Assembly (NCBI GenBank): GCA_028821265.1
Contig: JAPPGU010000034.1
Span: 1 to 48,485 of the forward strand
Direction: 5' to 3'
Source of the DNA: a bacterium
GTDB taxonomy: Bacteria > Actinomycetota > Acidimicrobiia > Spongiisociales > Spongiisociaceae
Length of the DNA: 48,485 bases
In this document: positions 15,715 to 24,460 of the stretch, in pieces
How positions within the stretch are numbered: the first letter of the stretch is position 1
Layout: each line of letters starts with the position of its first letter
The notes under the pieces: generated by a model
The model's database searches: none
What the model saw: only the letters and a program-made list of their open reading frames with translations
What the model was told of the DNA's origin: nothing
Made by a program: the position numbers and the translations under genes

Positions 15715-15960
15715 AAGGGAACAACGGACATCTCGGAGTGGACGGAATGGTTCCTAGGGTGCCTCGGCTGAGCCATCGACGGAGCCGAGACGACCCTGGC
15801 ATCTGTGCTAGCCAAAGCTCGCTTCTGGCAGCAGATCGAAGGCGCGCCGCTCAATGTGCGCCAGCGGAGGGTCATCAACCGACTCCTGGACTGGTTCGAT
15901 TGGCAAGCTGACCACCTCGAAGTGGGCAAAGCTAGCCAAATGTTCCCAAGGGCAGAAAAA
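15715..15960 (+). pseudogene. Decayed Fic-family gene (C-terminal remnant)
   Basis: The plus-strand frame reads KGTTDISEWTEWFLGCLG, then TGA at 15769-15771, then AIDGAETTLASVLAKARFW, GAPLNVRQRRVINRLLD. It then needs a frame change near 15900 to read GKLTTSKWAKLAKCSQ. This order is the C-terminal linker and winged-helix of Fic AMP-transferases that regulate themselves. The catalytic HPFxxGNG motif is absent. At least one nonsense and one frameshift mark it as dead. Nothing else is seen between 15607 and 15989. Confidence 0.75.
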
Positions 15961-15989
15961 CCACCCGGGCCTTCGCTCGTGGGATGGCT

Positions 15990-17477
15990 TCAGCCGGGCG
16001 GGGGTCTCGACGCCACTAGTCCGGTCCGTTCGAGGAACTCCCCGACGTCGAGCAGGAGCTCCTCCTGCCACCAGGGAGCGATCAACTGCACCGCTGGGGG
16101 CGGCGTCCATTCGTCGGCAAGGGGCAGGGAGATCGCCGGGCATCCCAACACGTTGACCGGGGACGTGAAGCCGCCCATGACGTCGCCGGTCCAGTGGCGT
16201 TTGTCCCCGACCACTATCCCGTCGACCCCGATCGTCTTGCGGTTGTGGCCGACCGTGGGCGTCAGGATCAGGTCGTATTCGGAGAATATCCTCCGGGCCG
16301 CCTGGATGATTCCGGCCTTCCATCGCAGCGCTCTCACGTGTTCGTCGGTCGTGGTCTGGATCGCCGTCTCGACGCGCCCCCGCACTTCGGCTCCGTATGG
16401 CTTGTCGGGGTCGTCGATCCACTGCCGGTGGACGGCGGCCGCCTCGGCGGAGGACAGCGCCATGCGGACCGGATCCGGAACCAGAGCCGGGTCCCGGAGC
16501 AGTTCGACCCCGGTGCCGGTCTCCCTGAGCCGGTCGCAGAACGTTTCGAACGCGGTCCTGATCTCATCCGATGTCGGCACCCACTCGAGCCAGCCTACGG
16601 GCAAGGCGACCCGGACCCGGTCGAGCGAGCGGAGCCTGCGGCCGGGCAGATCCCTGGGGTCGGACCAGGGGTCGCTCCGGTCGAACCCCTTCATTGCCCT
16701 GTACACGAGGCGAGCGTCGGCGCAGGTGGTGGCCAGCGGTCCCACGGTGTCCATCGATCCGGCGTACGGGAACACCCCGGTGAGCGGGACGCGGCCGTGG
16801 GTCACCTTGAGGCCGACTACGCCGCACATGGCGGCCGGTACCCGCACCGACCCTCCGGTGTCCGTGCCGATGGCGGCCGGGGCCATCCCGGCCGAGACAG
16901 CGGCGGCCGACCCCCCGGACGACCCGCCCGGCGACAGCGTGCGGTCCCAAGGGTTGCGAACCACCCCGAACCAGGGATTCTCGGAGGTGCCTCCGTACGC
17001 GAACTCGTCCAGCCCGGTACGGCCCATGATGATCGCCCCCGCGGCCTCCAGGCGTTCGACGACGGGAGCCGACACCGCGGCCTCGTTGCGGTAGAAAGCC
17101 GATCCGGCGGTCGTCACATGCCCGGCATGATCGATCAGGTCCTTGAGGGCTATCGGGACGCCCGCCAGCGAGCCGGCGCGGGACCCGGCGTCGACCAGAT
17201 CGGCCTGCCGCAGCGCGCCGACGCGGTCGAGTTCCGTGAACGCATTGAGGCCTGGGTTCTTCGCCTCGGCGATCTCGAGGTAGCTCTCGACCACCTCGCG
17301 GGCGGTCCTCCTGCCGTCGCGGACAGACCGGACTATGGACTCGGCGGGGCCTACCCCATTCTTCTCAAGTCTATCCCGCCCGGTACAACCGGACCGGACA
17401 TCGTGGGAGACCCCATCGCTAGTGGTCTGTCTGTGGAGTGGCGGTGTGGTATGGCGAGGCAGCGGTGTTCCTCGCAA
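15990..17477 (-). CDS. Amidase-signature family hydrolase, 5' end uncertain
   Basis: Amidase-signature enzyme (GatA/AtzF-like). The Lys-cisSer-Ser triad is visible: the Lys in PIALKDLIDH, the Ser-rich loop in SPGGSSGGSAAAV and the cis-Ser in GTDTGGSVRVPAA. Product and substrate are unknown; relatives hydrolyse small amides. Family homology begins near GVGPAESIVRSVRDGRRT (about 17360). Between there and the MITE-like element at 17419-17585 no ATG, GTG or TTG is in frame. The frame runs through the element to 17624, so the first usable starts (TTG 17477, GTG inside the element) are non-native. An ATG in another frame at about 17361 suggests a one-base slip or loss of the original start. The gene may be silent or expressed from a start supplied by the element. 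Confidence 0.75.
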   Translation of the reverse strand: MRGTPLPRHTTPPLHRQTTSDGVSHDVRSGCTGRDRLEKNGVGPAESIVRSVRDGRRTAREVVESYLEIAEAKNPGLNAFTELDRVGALRQADLVDAGSRAGSLAGVPIALKDLIDHAGHVTTAGSAFYRNEAAVSAPVVERLEAAGAIIMGRTGLDEFAYGGTSENPWFGVVRNPWDRTLSPGGSSGGSAAAVSAGMAPAAIGTDTGGSVRVPAAMCGVVGLKVTHGRVPLTGVFPYAGSMDTVGPLATTCADARLVYRAMKGFDRSDPWSDPRDLPGRRLRSLDRVRVALPVGWLEWVPTSDEIRTAFETFCDRLRETGTGVELLRDPALVPDPVRMALSSAEAAAVHRQWIDDPDKPYGAEVRGRVETAIQTTTDEHVRALRWKAGIIQAARRIFSEYDLILTPTVGHNRKTIGVDGIVVGDKRHWTGDVMGGFTSPVNVLGCPAISLPLADEWTPPPAVQLIAPWWQEELLLDVGEFLERTGLVASRPPPG

Positions 17478-17585
17478 GGCCCGCTGACGAAGGCGTACCC
17501 GCAGGGTACGTTGAGGAAGCGGAACGCAGCGACGGGGCGCCGATGGCCGCCAGAGCACCCGGTTGTTTCGCAGACAGACCACTAG
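17419..17585. mobile_element. MITE-like element with 15-bp terminal inverted repeats
   Basis: CTAGTGGTCTGTCTG at 17419-17433 is exactly inverted at 17571-17585, enclosing 137 bases with no gene. Inside is a perfect hairpin, CGTACCC-GCA-GGGTACG (17494-17510). The outermost TA dinucleotides could be a target duplication of the IS630/Tc1 type. It sits between the divergent amidase and dioxygenase genes and abuts the amidase 5' end. A non-autonomous element is the simplest reading; no second copy is in this window. Confidence 0.6.
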
Positions 17586-17616
17586 GATCGGGCGTGGTTG
17601 CCGAGAGGAAAACGTG

Positions 17617-18453
17617 ATGTCCAAGCGCCTTACCGCCGACCAGGTGGCTCAGTACCGGCAAGACGGGTACATATGCCCGGTTCGGGTGATGGATGGGGCC
17701 CGTGCGGCCGGCTACCGGCGGCTGCTCGAGGATTTCGAATCCGAGCAGGGTGGGCCGGTGTCAGGGGCCCTTCGCAACAAGTGCCACCTGCTGTTCCTAT
17801 GGGTCGACGAGTTGATGCGTGACGCGACGGTGCTCGATACGGTCGAGGACCTGATCGGCGAGAACATCCTGTGCTGGAACACTCTGTTCTGGATCAAGGA
17901 GCCCGAGACCAAGTCCTACGTGTCGTGGCACCAGGACCTCAACTACTGGGGGCTGGACACGGACGACCTGATAACGGTGTGGCTGGCGTTGTCACCCGCT
18001 ACGCCCGAGAGCGGCTGCATGAGCGTCCTGCCGGGTAGCCACCGGGGCGAGTTCATGCCCCATAGCGACACGTTCCAAGAGGACAACATGCTGACCCGTG
18101 GCCAGGAGATAACGGTGGAGGTCGACGAGGCCGACACCGTCTCGATGCCGTTACGGCCCGGTGAGATCTCGATGCACAACGGCCGGCTGGCTCACGCCTC
18201 CTCCCCCAACACGTCCGGCGACCGCCGGATCGGGGTCTCGTTCCACTACATGCCGACCAGGACCCGCCAGATCATCGGGGACTGGGACAGCGCTGCCCTG
18301 GTCCGCGGACAGGACACCTACCGGCACTTCACCCACACCCCTCGGCCCACCAGGGACTTCGACCCGGAAACGGTGAAGTTCCACAGCAAGGCCTCCGACG
18401 CGGTGCGCGACATCCTGTTCCATGGAGCCGACAAGGTACGGCAGACCCTCTGA
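17617..18453 (+). CDS. Phytanoyl-CoA dioxygenase family protein
   Basis: 278 residues; Fe(II)/2-oxoglutarate oxygenase. The metal ligands are the HxD of WHQDLNYWGLD (His105, Asp107) and a distal His in SMHNGRLAHAS. Motifs LSPATPESGCMSVLPGSH and the C-terminal RRIGVSFHYMPT are typical of the PhyH family, which hydroxylates lipids, osmolytes or secondary metabolites. The substrate cannot be told. The ATG at 17617 follows GAGAGG. The frame is open upstream into the MITE-like element at 17419-17585. There is no operon partner on this strand. Confidence 0.85.
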   Translation: MSKRLTADQVAQYRQDGYICPVRVMDGARAAGYRRLLEDFESEQGGPVSGALRNKCHLLFLWVDELMRDATVLDTVEDLIGENILCWNTLFWIKEPETKSYVSWHQDLNYWGLDTDDLITVWLALSPATPESGCMSVLPGSHRGEFMPHSDTFQEDNMLTRGQEITVEVDEADTVSMPLRPGEISMHNGRLAHASSPNTSGDRRIGVSFHYMPTRTRQIIGDWDSAALVRGQDTYRHFTHTPRPTRDFDPETVKFHSKASDAVRDILFHGADKVRQTL

Positions 18454-18541
18454 ACCTGGGCCAATCCGGACCGGTTGACCTTAGGCCACTACGAGCCGCT
18501 TCCCTGCAAGCGACGGCCGGGAGCGGTACCGATACTACGGT

Positions 18542-18558
18542 GTATACATAATGTATAC
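18542..18558. promoter_or_regulatory. Operator palindrome of the mazEF pair
   Basis: GTATACATAATGTATAC is a perfect 17-base palindrome centred on 18550. It contains TATACT (18554-18559), a likely -10 box placed for a leaderless start at the ATG at 18567. A ribbon-helix-helix antitoxin bound here would block its own promoter, the usual autoregulation of such pairs. Confidence 0.65.
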
Positions 18559-18566
18559 TTTGACCC

Positions 18567-18803
18567 ATGAGCACTACAACCGTCCGGATAGACCGTGAGA
18601 CTCACGCGCGCCTCGTGCGGATGAGTGAACGGGCTGGGGTGTCTCTCGGGGCGATCATCCGGGACGCCGCCGAGGCGCTCAGTCGCCAACTGTTCGCCCA
18701 TCGTGTGGCGGCCGAAGTCGCAGAACTCCGGAAGGACCAGGCAGCGTGGTCGTCCTACATGGAGCAAGCGGAGGCGACTTCGGTTGTCGATGGCCTCGAT
18801 TGA
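18567..18803 (+). CDS. mazE: MazE-like ribbon-helix-helix antitoxin
   Basis: 78 residues. The N-terminal MSTTTVRIDRETHARLVRMSE followed by GVSLGAIIRDAAEAL is a ribbon-helix-helix DNA-binding fold: one strand and two helices that dimerise. The C-terminal tail (ELRKDQAAWSSYMEQAEAT) is the kind of flexible segment that wraps and inhibits a MazF toxin. It overlaps the toxin gene by 14 bases and has a 17-bp palindrome just upstream. Known for the family: autorepression by the toxin-antitoxin complex and release when the antitoxin is degraded. Confidence 0.82.
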   Translation: MSTTTVRIDRETHARLVRMSERAGVSLGAIIRDAAEALSRQLFAHRVAAEVAELRKDQAAWSSYMEQAEATSVVDGLD

Positions 18804-19128
18804 CGAACTCTGGCTCGTCGAATTCGGCAACCCCTATCCCGGAGAGCCGGCATCGCATAGGCCGGCCCTGATTGTCGGTCCGCCGCCGACGTTCGGGACC
18901 GGATTCCCGTTCGTCATCGTCGTTCCGCTTACGACAACGTACCGGCGTCTTTCCCTCCACGTCGAAGTCGAGCCGGCACCTCACTCGGGTCTCGACCGCA
19001 CGAGCTTCATCCAGTGCGAGCTCATTCGCTCGATCAACCGCAGCAGACTCATTCGTCGTCTCGGTTTGGTAGCCCCCGACACCAGCCATCAGGTCAGGAG
19101 GATCATCCGAACGCTCCTGGGCCACTGA
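18790..19128 (+). CDS. mazF: MazF/PemK-type endoribonuclease toxin
   Basis: 112 residues from the ATG at 18790 inside the end of the antitoxin gene. The MazF fold is recognisable from ELWLVEFGNPYPGEPASHRPALIVG, VPLTTTYRR, the SGLDRTSFIQCELIRSINRSRL stretch (substrate groove and interface) and a closing helix with VRRIIRTLLG. Family members cut single-stranded RNA at short motifs and arrest growth. Length and order are normal and no mutation is seen, so the pair looks active. Confidence 0.85.
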   Translation: MASIDELWLVEFGNPYPGEPASHRPALIVGPPPTFGTGFPFVIVVPLTTTYRRLSLHVEVEPAPHSGLDRTSFIQCELIRSINRSRLIRRLGLVAPDTSHQVRRIIRTLLGH

Positions 19129-19182
19129 CCAGACGCCCGTCGGCTGCGACTAGTCGGGCGTGGGCGCTACCCTCCCCCGGCC

Positions 19183-19884
19183 ATGGACGACCTTCCGACT
19201 CAGAACACGCATATGCCACCATCTGCGCGTACGAGGGTGCGCCGCGGTCGGGAACGGGCCCGCTACAACCGGGCGGAGGTGTTGGAGATTCTGGACGCCG
19301 GGGTCATAGCCCACGTCGGCGTGGCCACACCCGACGGACCCCTCGTGCTCCCGATGGCTTACGGCCGCGACGACAAGATGCTCTACCTGCACGGGGCCAT
19401 CGCCAATCACATCCTCGGTTCGGGTGAGGGACAGGAGATCTGCGCCACCGTGACGCACCTCGACGGGCTCGTGATGGCCCGCTCCCCCTTCCACAACTCG
19501 ATGAACTACCGCTCGGTGGTGGTGCGGGGCCGCGGTCGCCGGATCCGCGACGATCGGCGGAAGCTCGAAGCACTCAGGCTCATCACCGACCACGTAGTAG
19601 CGCACTGGGACGATGTCCGCCCACCGTTACAGTCCGAGCTTCGCAAGACCCTGGTCCTGGAACTCCCTCTGGTGGAAGCGTCAGCGAAAGTGAGAACAGG
19701 GGATCCGATCGACGATCCTGAGGACATCGAAGGCCCCTGGTGGGCGGGGACGGTACCGATCACGACCCGCTTTGGCCGGGCGACCCCGTCGGCAGACCTG
19801 GAGTCCGGCTCGAGTGTCCCGGCACCCCTGCGCGCGCTGACCGATCTGACGCTAGACGAACGCCGCCAGCCTCATCGCAGGTGA
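19183..19884 (+). CDS. Pyridoxamine 5'-phosphate oxidase-like flavin-binding protein
   Basis: 233 residues. The split-barrel fold is suggested by RARYNRAEVLEILDAGVIAHVGVATPDGPLVLPMAYGRDD, LYLHGAIANHIL and ICATVTHLDGLVMARSPFHNSMNYRSVVVRG. The last is the typical motif of the family that binds FMN or F420 at a dimer interface. These small proteins are usually oxidoreductases or cofactor carriers and not true PdxH enzymes. The start is the ATG at 19183 after a pyrimidine-rich stretch with no strong ribosome binding site. The gene stands alone and converges with the gamma-glutamyltransferase gene. The substrate is unknown. Confidence 0.78.
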   Translation: MDDLPTQNTHMPPSARTRVRRGRERARYNRAEVLEILDAGVIAHVGVATPDGPLVLPMAYGRDDKMLYLHGAIANHILGSGEGQEICATVTHLDGLVMARSPFHNSMNYRSVVVRGRGRRIRDDRRKLEALRLITDHVVAHWDDVRPPLQSELRKTLVLELPLVEASAKVRTGDPIDDPEDIEGPWWAGTVPITTRFGRATPSADLESGSSVPAPLRALTDLTLDERRQPHRR

Positions 19885-19899
19885 CATAGAAAAGAGAGA

Positions 19900-21522
19900 T
19901 CAGAGACCGATGGCACAGCCGTCGCCCCTGGGATCGGAGCCACCCCAGAGGACACCGGTCTCCGGATCGCGCACGATGATCTGCCCTCGGCCTACCACCG
20001 TTGTTCGCAGGGCGCCCGAAGCGGGACGGACGGGGTGCCCGAGTCGGGCCAGGGCGCTGATCGTGCCCTCCGGTATGGTGTCCTCGACCCAGATCTGACC
20101 ATTGGGCGGGTCGTCGTAGATCGAGAAGCGAGGCTCGTCTATGGCACTCTGGGGATCCATGCCGCGGTCCACCAGATTGATAACCGCCTGGACGTGTCCC
20201 TGGGGCTGATTCCACGCGCCCATCACCCCGAAAGGTCCCACGAGCGACCCGTCCGGCCGGGTGAGCATGGCAGGGATGATGGTGTGGTAGGGGCGCTTCC
20301 CGCCCTCCATGGCATTGGGGTGGTCCGGTTCGAGGACGAACCCGGCGCCGCGGTTCTGCAGGCTGAACCCGCAGCCACGGGGCACGATGCCGCTTCCGAA
20401 GCCGTGATAGTTGCTGTTGATGAAGGAGCAGGCGTTCCCCTCTCCGTCGACCGTGCACAGGTAGACGGTGTCGGATCCGCCCGGCAGGTGGCCGGCGGTT
20501 GCGAACTCGATGGCGGCCTCGGAGGAGATGAGCCGGCGACGCTCCGCCGCGTACCCTTTGCTGAGCATGGCGGCGACGGGGACGCGGGCGCGGGTGGGAT
20601 CCGCGATGTAGGCCCGGGCGTCGGCGAAGGCCAGGCGGACCGCCTCGATGGTCGTGTGCAACGCTTCCGGCGACCTCGGTCGGGTCGAGGGGATGTCGAA
20701 TCCCTCCAGGATGTTCAGAGCCATCAGCGCGGTGATGCCCTGGCCGTTGGGAGGACACTCGTAGACGGTGTAGCCACGGTAGGTGGTTGAGATCGGGCTG
20801 TCGAAGGATGAACGGTGATCTCGCATGTCGTCGGCCGTCATGCAGCCACCGTTCATCTGCACAGCCTCGACGATGGCCCGCGCCGGCCACCCGCTATAGA
20901 ACGCGTCGGCGCCGCCCTCCGCCACGGCGCGCATCACCCGGGCGATGGACGCGTTTCTCCACACCTCGCCTGGCCCTGGAGCACGGCCGTCGACCAGCAG
21001 ATCGTGGCCGGCAGGTCCCCTAGCCCTCAAGAGGTCTTCTTGCCCCTTCCAGCCGCCGCTGATGATGGGCGTCACCGGAAACCCGTCCTCGGCCAGCGCG
21101 ATGGCCGGTGCCAGCACCTCAGCCATCGACATCCGCCCGAAGCGCTCCACGGTGTCCACCCAGCCTGCGACCGCGCCGGGCACCGTCACCGCGTGGGGTC
21201 CCTGTGGATCGAAGCCAGCCGGTCCCCCGGCCATTTCCGGTGTCAGAGCCTTGGGACTCCGTCCGCTGCCGTTGACGGCGTCGACCACACCTCGGCCGGA
21301 GTCATAGAAGAGGGCAAAGCAGTCACCGCCGATGCCCGTGGAACCCGGTTCGACCACCGCCAGCGCCGCGGCGGTCGCAACGGCGGCGTCGGCTGCATTG
21401 CCGCCCGACTGCAGCACCGAGACACCGGCCAGGGTGGCCAGCGGCTGGCTCGAGGCCACCACACCCCTCGTCGACAGGATCGGCGAGCGTCGGGACTCCC
21501 ATCGGATCGGATGTTCGAACAC
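19900..21522 (-). CDS. ggt: Gamma-glutamyltransferase family Ntn-hydrolase
   Basis: 540 residues. The precursor self-cleaves before a Thr; the likely nucleophile is Thr352 in GGSDTVYLCTVDGEGNACSF. N-terminal GVVASSQPLATLAGVSVLQSGGNAADAAVAT and VEPGSTGIGGDCFALFYD, and C-terminal FGVMGAWNQPQGHVQAVINLVDRGMDPQSAIDEPRF, are family hallmarks. The variant around the nucleophile (VYLC where VHLS is common) and HGFGSGIV resemble the acylase-like branch, so glutathione hydrolysis is likely but not certain. No signal peptide is seen, so the protein is probably cytoplasmic. Single gene; no clear promoter. Confidence 0.9.
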   Translation of the reverse strand: MFEHPIRWESRRSPILSTRGVVASSQPLATLAGVSVLQSGGNAADAAVATAAALAVVEPGSTGIGGDCFALFYDSGRGVVDAVNGSGRSPKALTPEMAGGPAGFDPQGPHAVTVPGAVAGWVDTVERFGRMSMAEVLAPAIALAEDGFPVTPIISGGWKGQEDLLRARGPAGHDLLVDGRAPGPGEVWRNASIARVMRAVAEGGADAFYSGWPARAIVEAVQMNGGCMTADDMRDHRSSFDSPISTTYRGYTVYECPPNGQGITALMALNILEGFDIPSTRPRSPEALHTTIEAVRLAFADARAYIADPTRARVPVAAMLSKGYAAERRRLISSEAAIEFATAGHLPGGSDTVYLCTVDGEGNACSFINSNYHGFGSGIVPRGCGFSLQNRGAGFVLEPDHPNAMEGGKRPYHTIIPAMLTRPDGSLVGPFGVMGAWNQPQGHVQAVINLVDRGMDPQSAIDEPRFSIYDDPPNGQIWVEDTIPEGTISALARLGHPVRPASGALRTTVVGRGQIIVRDPETGVLWGGSDPRGDGCAIGL

Positions 21523-21604
21523 GCTCCCAGGCTACACAGTCGGGAGTCGCGGACTCAGGCGGCGCCAGTTCGTCGCGCAGCCATGGGTAGCCTGAATCTT
21601 GGAA

Positions 21605-23092
21605 CTATGGCGACGCGCTGTCTTCTTGCCAGCGGAGGACGGGGCGGCGGGCGGCGGTGGCCTCGTCGAGGCGGCCTATGGGTGCGGTCCAGGGAGCGTG
21701 GTGCAGCGTGGCGGGATCGCCCTCGGCCTCCTCGGCCACCGCGATCAGGGCATCGACCAGCGCTTCGATCGCCTCGGGAGGCTCGGATTCGGTGGGTTCG
21801 ATCATCAGGGCCTCTTCGACGATCAACGGGAAGTAGACCGTGGGCGGGTGGAAACCGTGGTCGATCAGGCGCTTGGCGATGTCGTACGTCCGCACCCCGA
21901 GTTCCCGGCGCTGGCGGGAGCCGGAGAAGACCACCTCGTGCAGTACCGGGCGGTCGTATGGCAGGTCGTAATGGCCATGGAGCAGGGCGCGCACGTAGTT
22001 GGCGTTGAGCACGGCCTGCCCTGAGGCGGCCCGCAGGCCGTCGAGCCCCAACGCCCGCATGTATGCGTAGGCCCGAACCAGGACGGCGGCGTTGCCCTGG
22101 AACTGCTGGAGCCGGCCGATGCTGCGCTCGGGCGCGACCAGGCGTACCAGACCGTCATCGCTTTCCTCCACCACCGGCGTGGGCAGGTATGGGGCCAGTT
22201 CCTCGGAGCACAACACGGGTCCGGCGCCCGGACCTCCGCCACCGTGAGGGGTGCTGAAGCTCTTGTGGAGGTTGAGGTGGACGACATCGAAGCCCAGGTC
22301 TCCGAAGCGCACGCGGCCCATGATCGCGTTGAAGTTCGCTCCGTCGCCGTACAGGTACCCGCCGGCGTCGTGGATGAGTCCGGCGACCTCCTCGATGCCG
22401 CGCTCCCACAACCCGAGGGTATTGGGCGCGGTGACCATGACGGCCGCCACCGTCTCGTCGAGTTCTCGCTCGATCGTGGCCCGGTCGAGCGAGCCGTCGG
22501 CGCCGGTCGGGATCTGGGCGACCTTGAATCCGGCCATGGTGGCCGTCGCCGGGTTGGTGCCGTGAGCCGAGTCCGGAACGAGGATACGGCGGCGGGTCTC
22601 GAGCTCTCCCCGATCATCGAGAGCGCTGGCCACCATGAGAACACCTGCCAGCTCTCCGTGCGCACCCGCCGCGGGAGAGAAACTGACATTTGGTAGGCCG
22701 GTGAGCTCGCCCAGACCACGACCCAACTCCAACTGGATACGCAGCGTGCCCTGGACGTCCTCCGCCAGGGCCTGCGGATGTGCTCGTGCGAACCCGAAAA
22801 GGGACGCCATCGTGTCGTTGACCTTCGGGTTGTACTTCATGGTGCAGGAGCCCAGCGGGTACGTACCGGAGTCGATCCCGAAGTTCCGAACTGACAGGGC
22901 CGTGTAGTAGCGGACCAGCCCTCCCTGGCTTAGCTCGGGCAACCGCACGGAGTCGCGCAGCAGACGATCGTCCGGAAGAGGAGCCTCCTCCCCCGCCCAC
23001 GAAGGCACATCGACCGCACGGCGGCCCGGTTCTCCGCGATCGAAGCTCAGGCGCGCTCCGAAGTCCGCTACGCCGGGTCCGGAGCCGCTCAC
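21605..23092 (-). CDS. gcvPB: Glycine dehydrogenase (decarboxylating) subunit 2
   Basis: 495 residues, the C-terminal half of the split P-protein. It carries the PLP lysine (Lys277) in HLNLHKSFSTPHGGGGPG, and the DSAHGTNPATATMAGF and YGDGANFNAI motifs. With GcvPA it decarboxylates glycine and passes the aminomethyl group to the lipoyl arm of GcvH. Its GTG start overlaps the gcvPA stop (GTGA), so translation is coupled. Last gene of the gcvT-gcvH-gcvPA-gcvPB operon. Length is normal and no damage is seen. Confidence 0.95.
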   Translation of the reverse strand: MSGSGPGVADFGARLSFDRGEPGRRAVDVPSWAGEEAPLPDDRLLRDSVRLPELSQGGLVRYYTALSVRNFGIDSGTYPLGSCTMKYNPKVNDTMASLFGFARAHPQALAEDVQGTLRIQLELGRGLGELTGLPNVSFSPAAGAHGELAGVLMVASALDDRGELETRRRILVPDSAHGTNPATATMAGFKVAQIPTGADGSLDRATIERELDETVAAVMVTAPNTLGLWERGIEEVAGLIHDAGGYLYGDGANFNAIMGRVRFGDLGFDVVHLNLHKSFSTPHGGGGPGAGPVLCSEELAPYLPTPVVEESDDGLVRLVAPERSIGRLQQFQGNAAVLVRAYAYMRALGLDGLRAASGQAVLNANYVRALLHGHYDLPYDRPVLHEVVFSGSRQRRELGVRTYDIAKRLIDHGFHPPTVYFPLIVEEALMIEPTESEPPEAIEALVDALIAVAEEAEGDPATLHHAPWTAPIGRLDEATAARRPVLRWQEDSASP

Positions 23093-24453
23093 TCCTCTCC
23101 CCCGATCTCCGCCAGCGCCCTGATCAATGCGTCCACGTGCGCATCGGGCGTCGCCTCCGTCACGGCGAACAGCAAGGCATCGCGTGCCTCGGGTTCCGGC
23201 CGGGCCGACACATCAAGACCCGCTCCGATACCGCGCGCCGCCAGTTGGGCTGCGAGTTCGCCGGCGGGGACGGGCCCTCGAACGAGGAACTCCTGGAACC
23301 AGGGCCCGCGGTCGGGTGTCTGGTAGCCGGGCAGCGCCGCGATGCGTGAGGCGGCGTCGTGGGCGCGCTGGTAGCAGAGCACTGCGGATTCGCGCATTCC
23401 CATCGGGCCGAGCGCCTGGACGGTGATGGTGAAGGCAACCGCTATCAGGGCCTGAGCGGTGGAGACATTCGACGTGGCCCGCTCCCTCCGGATGAACTGC
23501 TCGCGGGCCTGCAGCGTGAGCACGTATCCGGTGCGCTGTTCTCCCCTGCCGTTTCCGTCAGCGAGCTCCCGGGTACGCCCGACGATGCGGCCGGGCATCT
23601 GCCTCAGATACTTGGTGCGCGCCGCGAACAACCCGAGGGAGGGCCCGCCGTAGTTGGGAGGGCCCGCCAGATCACGGCCCTCGCCGGTCACGATGTCGGC
23701 GCCGGCATCGCCCGGCGCGCGCAGCAGGCCCAGAGCGAACGGATCGGCGACGGCCACGAACAACGCACCCACGCCATGGGCGGCGTCGGCAAGCGGTTCG
23801 AGATCCACGATGGTCCCGAGGAAATCCGGCTGCTGGGCCACCAGGCAGGCGTGCTCCTCACCGATCGCATCGGGCGACGGGACAGCATCCACGCCCAGCC
23901 CGGCGCCCCGTGCGTACGTGCGGACCACTTCAGCGGTTCCGGGATGGATCGGCTCGAGCAGTGCTACCGTCCTCCGCTTCGTGACTCGGGCCGCCATCAG
24001 GCAGGCTTCGGCGGTGGCGCTGGCCACGTCGTAGAGTCCGGCGTTGGAAACGTCCATCCCTGTCAGCTCGCAGACGACCGACTGGTATTCGAACGCAGCC
24101 TGCAGGGTTCCCTGGCTGATCTCCGGCTGGTACGGCGTGTAGGAGGTGGCGAACTCGGAACGCCCGGTCAGGAATGCGGTGATAACCGGGATGGAACGCC
24201 GGTACGCTCCTGCGCCCAGAAAATCAGGTCGCCACGGGTCAGCATTGGCGCCGGCGAGTTCCTCCATCAACGCGATCAACTCCGGCTCCGGTAGCGCGGG
24301 CGGGAGGTGGATCGCCGGATCCCGCATCGCTGCGGGCAGGTCGGCGAATAGCGCGCCCACATCGGGGGCGCCGATCCGCTCCAGCATCCGGGCGCGATCT
24401 GCCTCCGTGGCGGGGATGTAGGGATGCGGTGAACCGGAGGACCGTGCGGACAT
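23089..24453 (-). CDS. gcvPA: Glycine dehydrogenase (decarboxylating) subunit 1
   Basis: 454 residues, the N-terminal half of the split P-protein. Family motifs seen: HPYIPATEADRARMLERIG, LGAGAYRRSIPVI, SYTPYQPEISQGTLQAAFEYQ, NAGLYDVASATAEA and the late GEGRDLAGPPNYGGPSLG. It lacks the PLP lysine, which is supplied by GcvPB. It starts with ATG seven bases after the gcvH stop and overlaps gcvPB by four bases. Confidence 0.95.
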   Translation of the reverse strand: MSARSSGSPHPYIPATEADRARMLERIGAPDVGALFADLPAAMRDPAIHLPPALPEPELIALMEELAGANADPWRPDFLGAGAYRRSIPVITAFLTGRSEFATSYTPYQPEISQGTLQAAFEYQSVVCELTGMDVSNAGLYDVASATAEACLMAARVTKRRTVALLEPIHPGTAEVVRTYARGAGLGVDAVPSPDAIGEEHACLVAQQPDFLGTIVDLEPLADAAHGVGALFVAVADPFALGLLRAPGDAGADIVTGEGRDLAGPPNYGGPSLGLFAARTKYLRQMPGRIVGRTRELADGNGRGEQRTGYVLTLQAREQFIRRERATSNVSTAQALIAVAFTITVQALGPMGMRESAVLCYQRAHDAASRIAALPGYQTPDRGPWFQEFLVRGPVPAGELAAQLAARGIGAGLDVSARPEPEARDALLFAVTEATPDAHVDALIRALAEIGGEE

Positions 24454-24460
24454 CAGGGTC

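Noticed and set aside
15805-17094. Long plus-strand open frame over the amidase
   Set aside because: Only the first 30 or so codons (Fic remnant) are meaningful; the rest is antisense to the amidase with its conserved triad.
18541-18568. A second dif-like site at CATAATGTATA
   Set aside because: The left half resembles dif but the right arm (CTTTGACC) does not; the palindrome around it is better explained as the mazEF operator.
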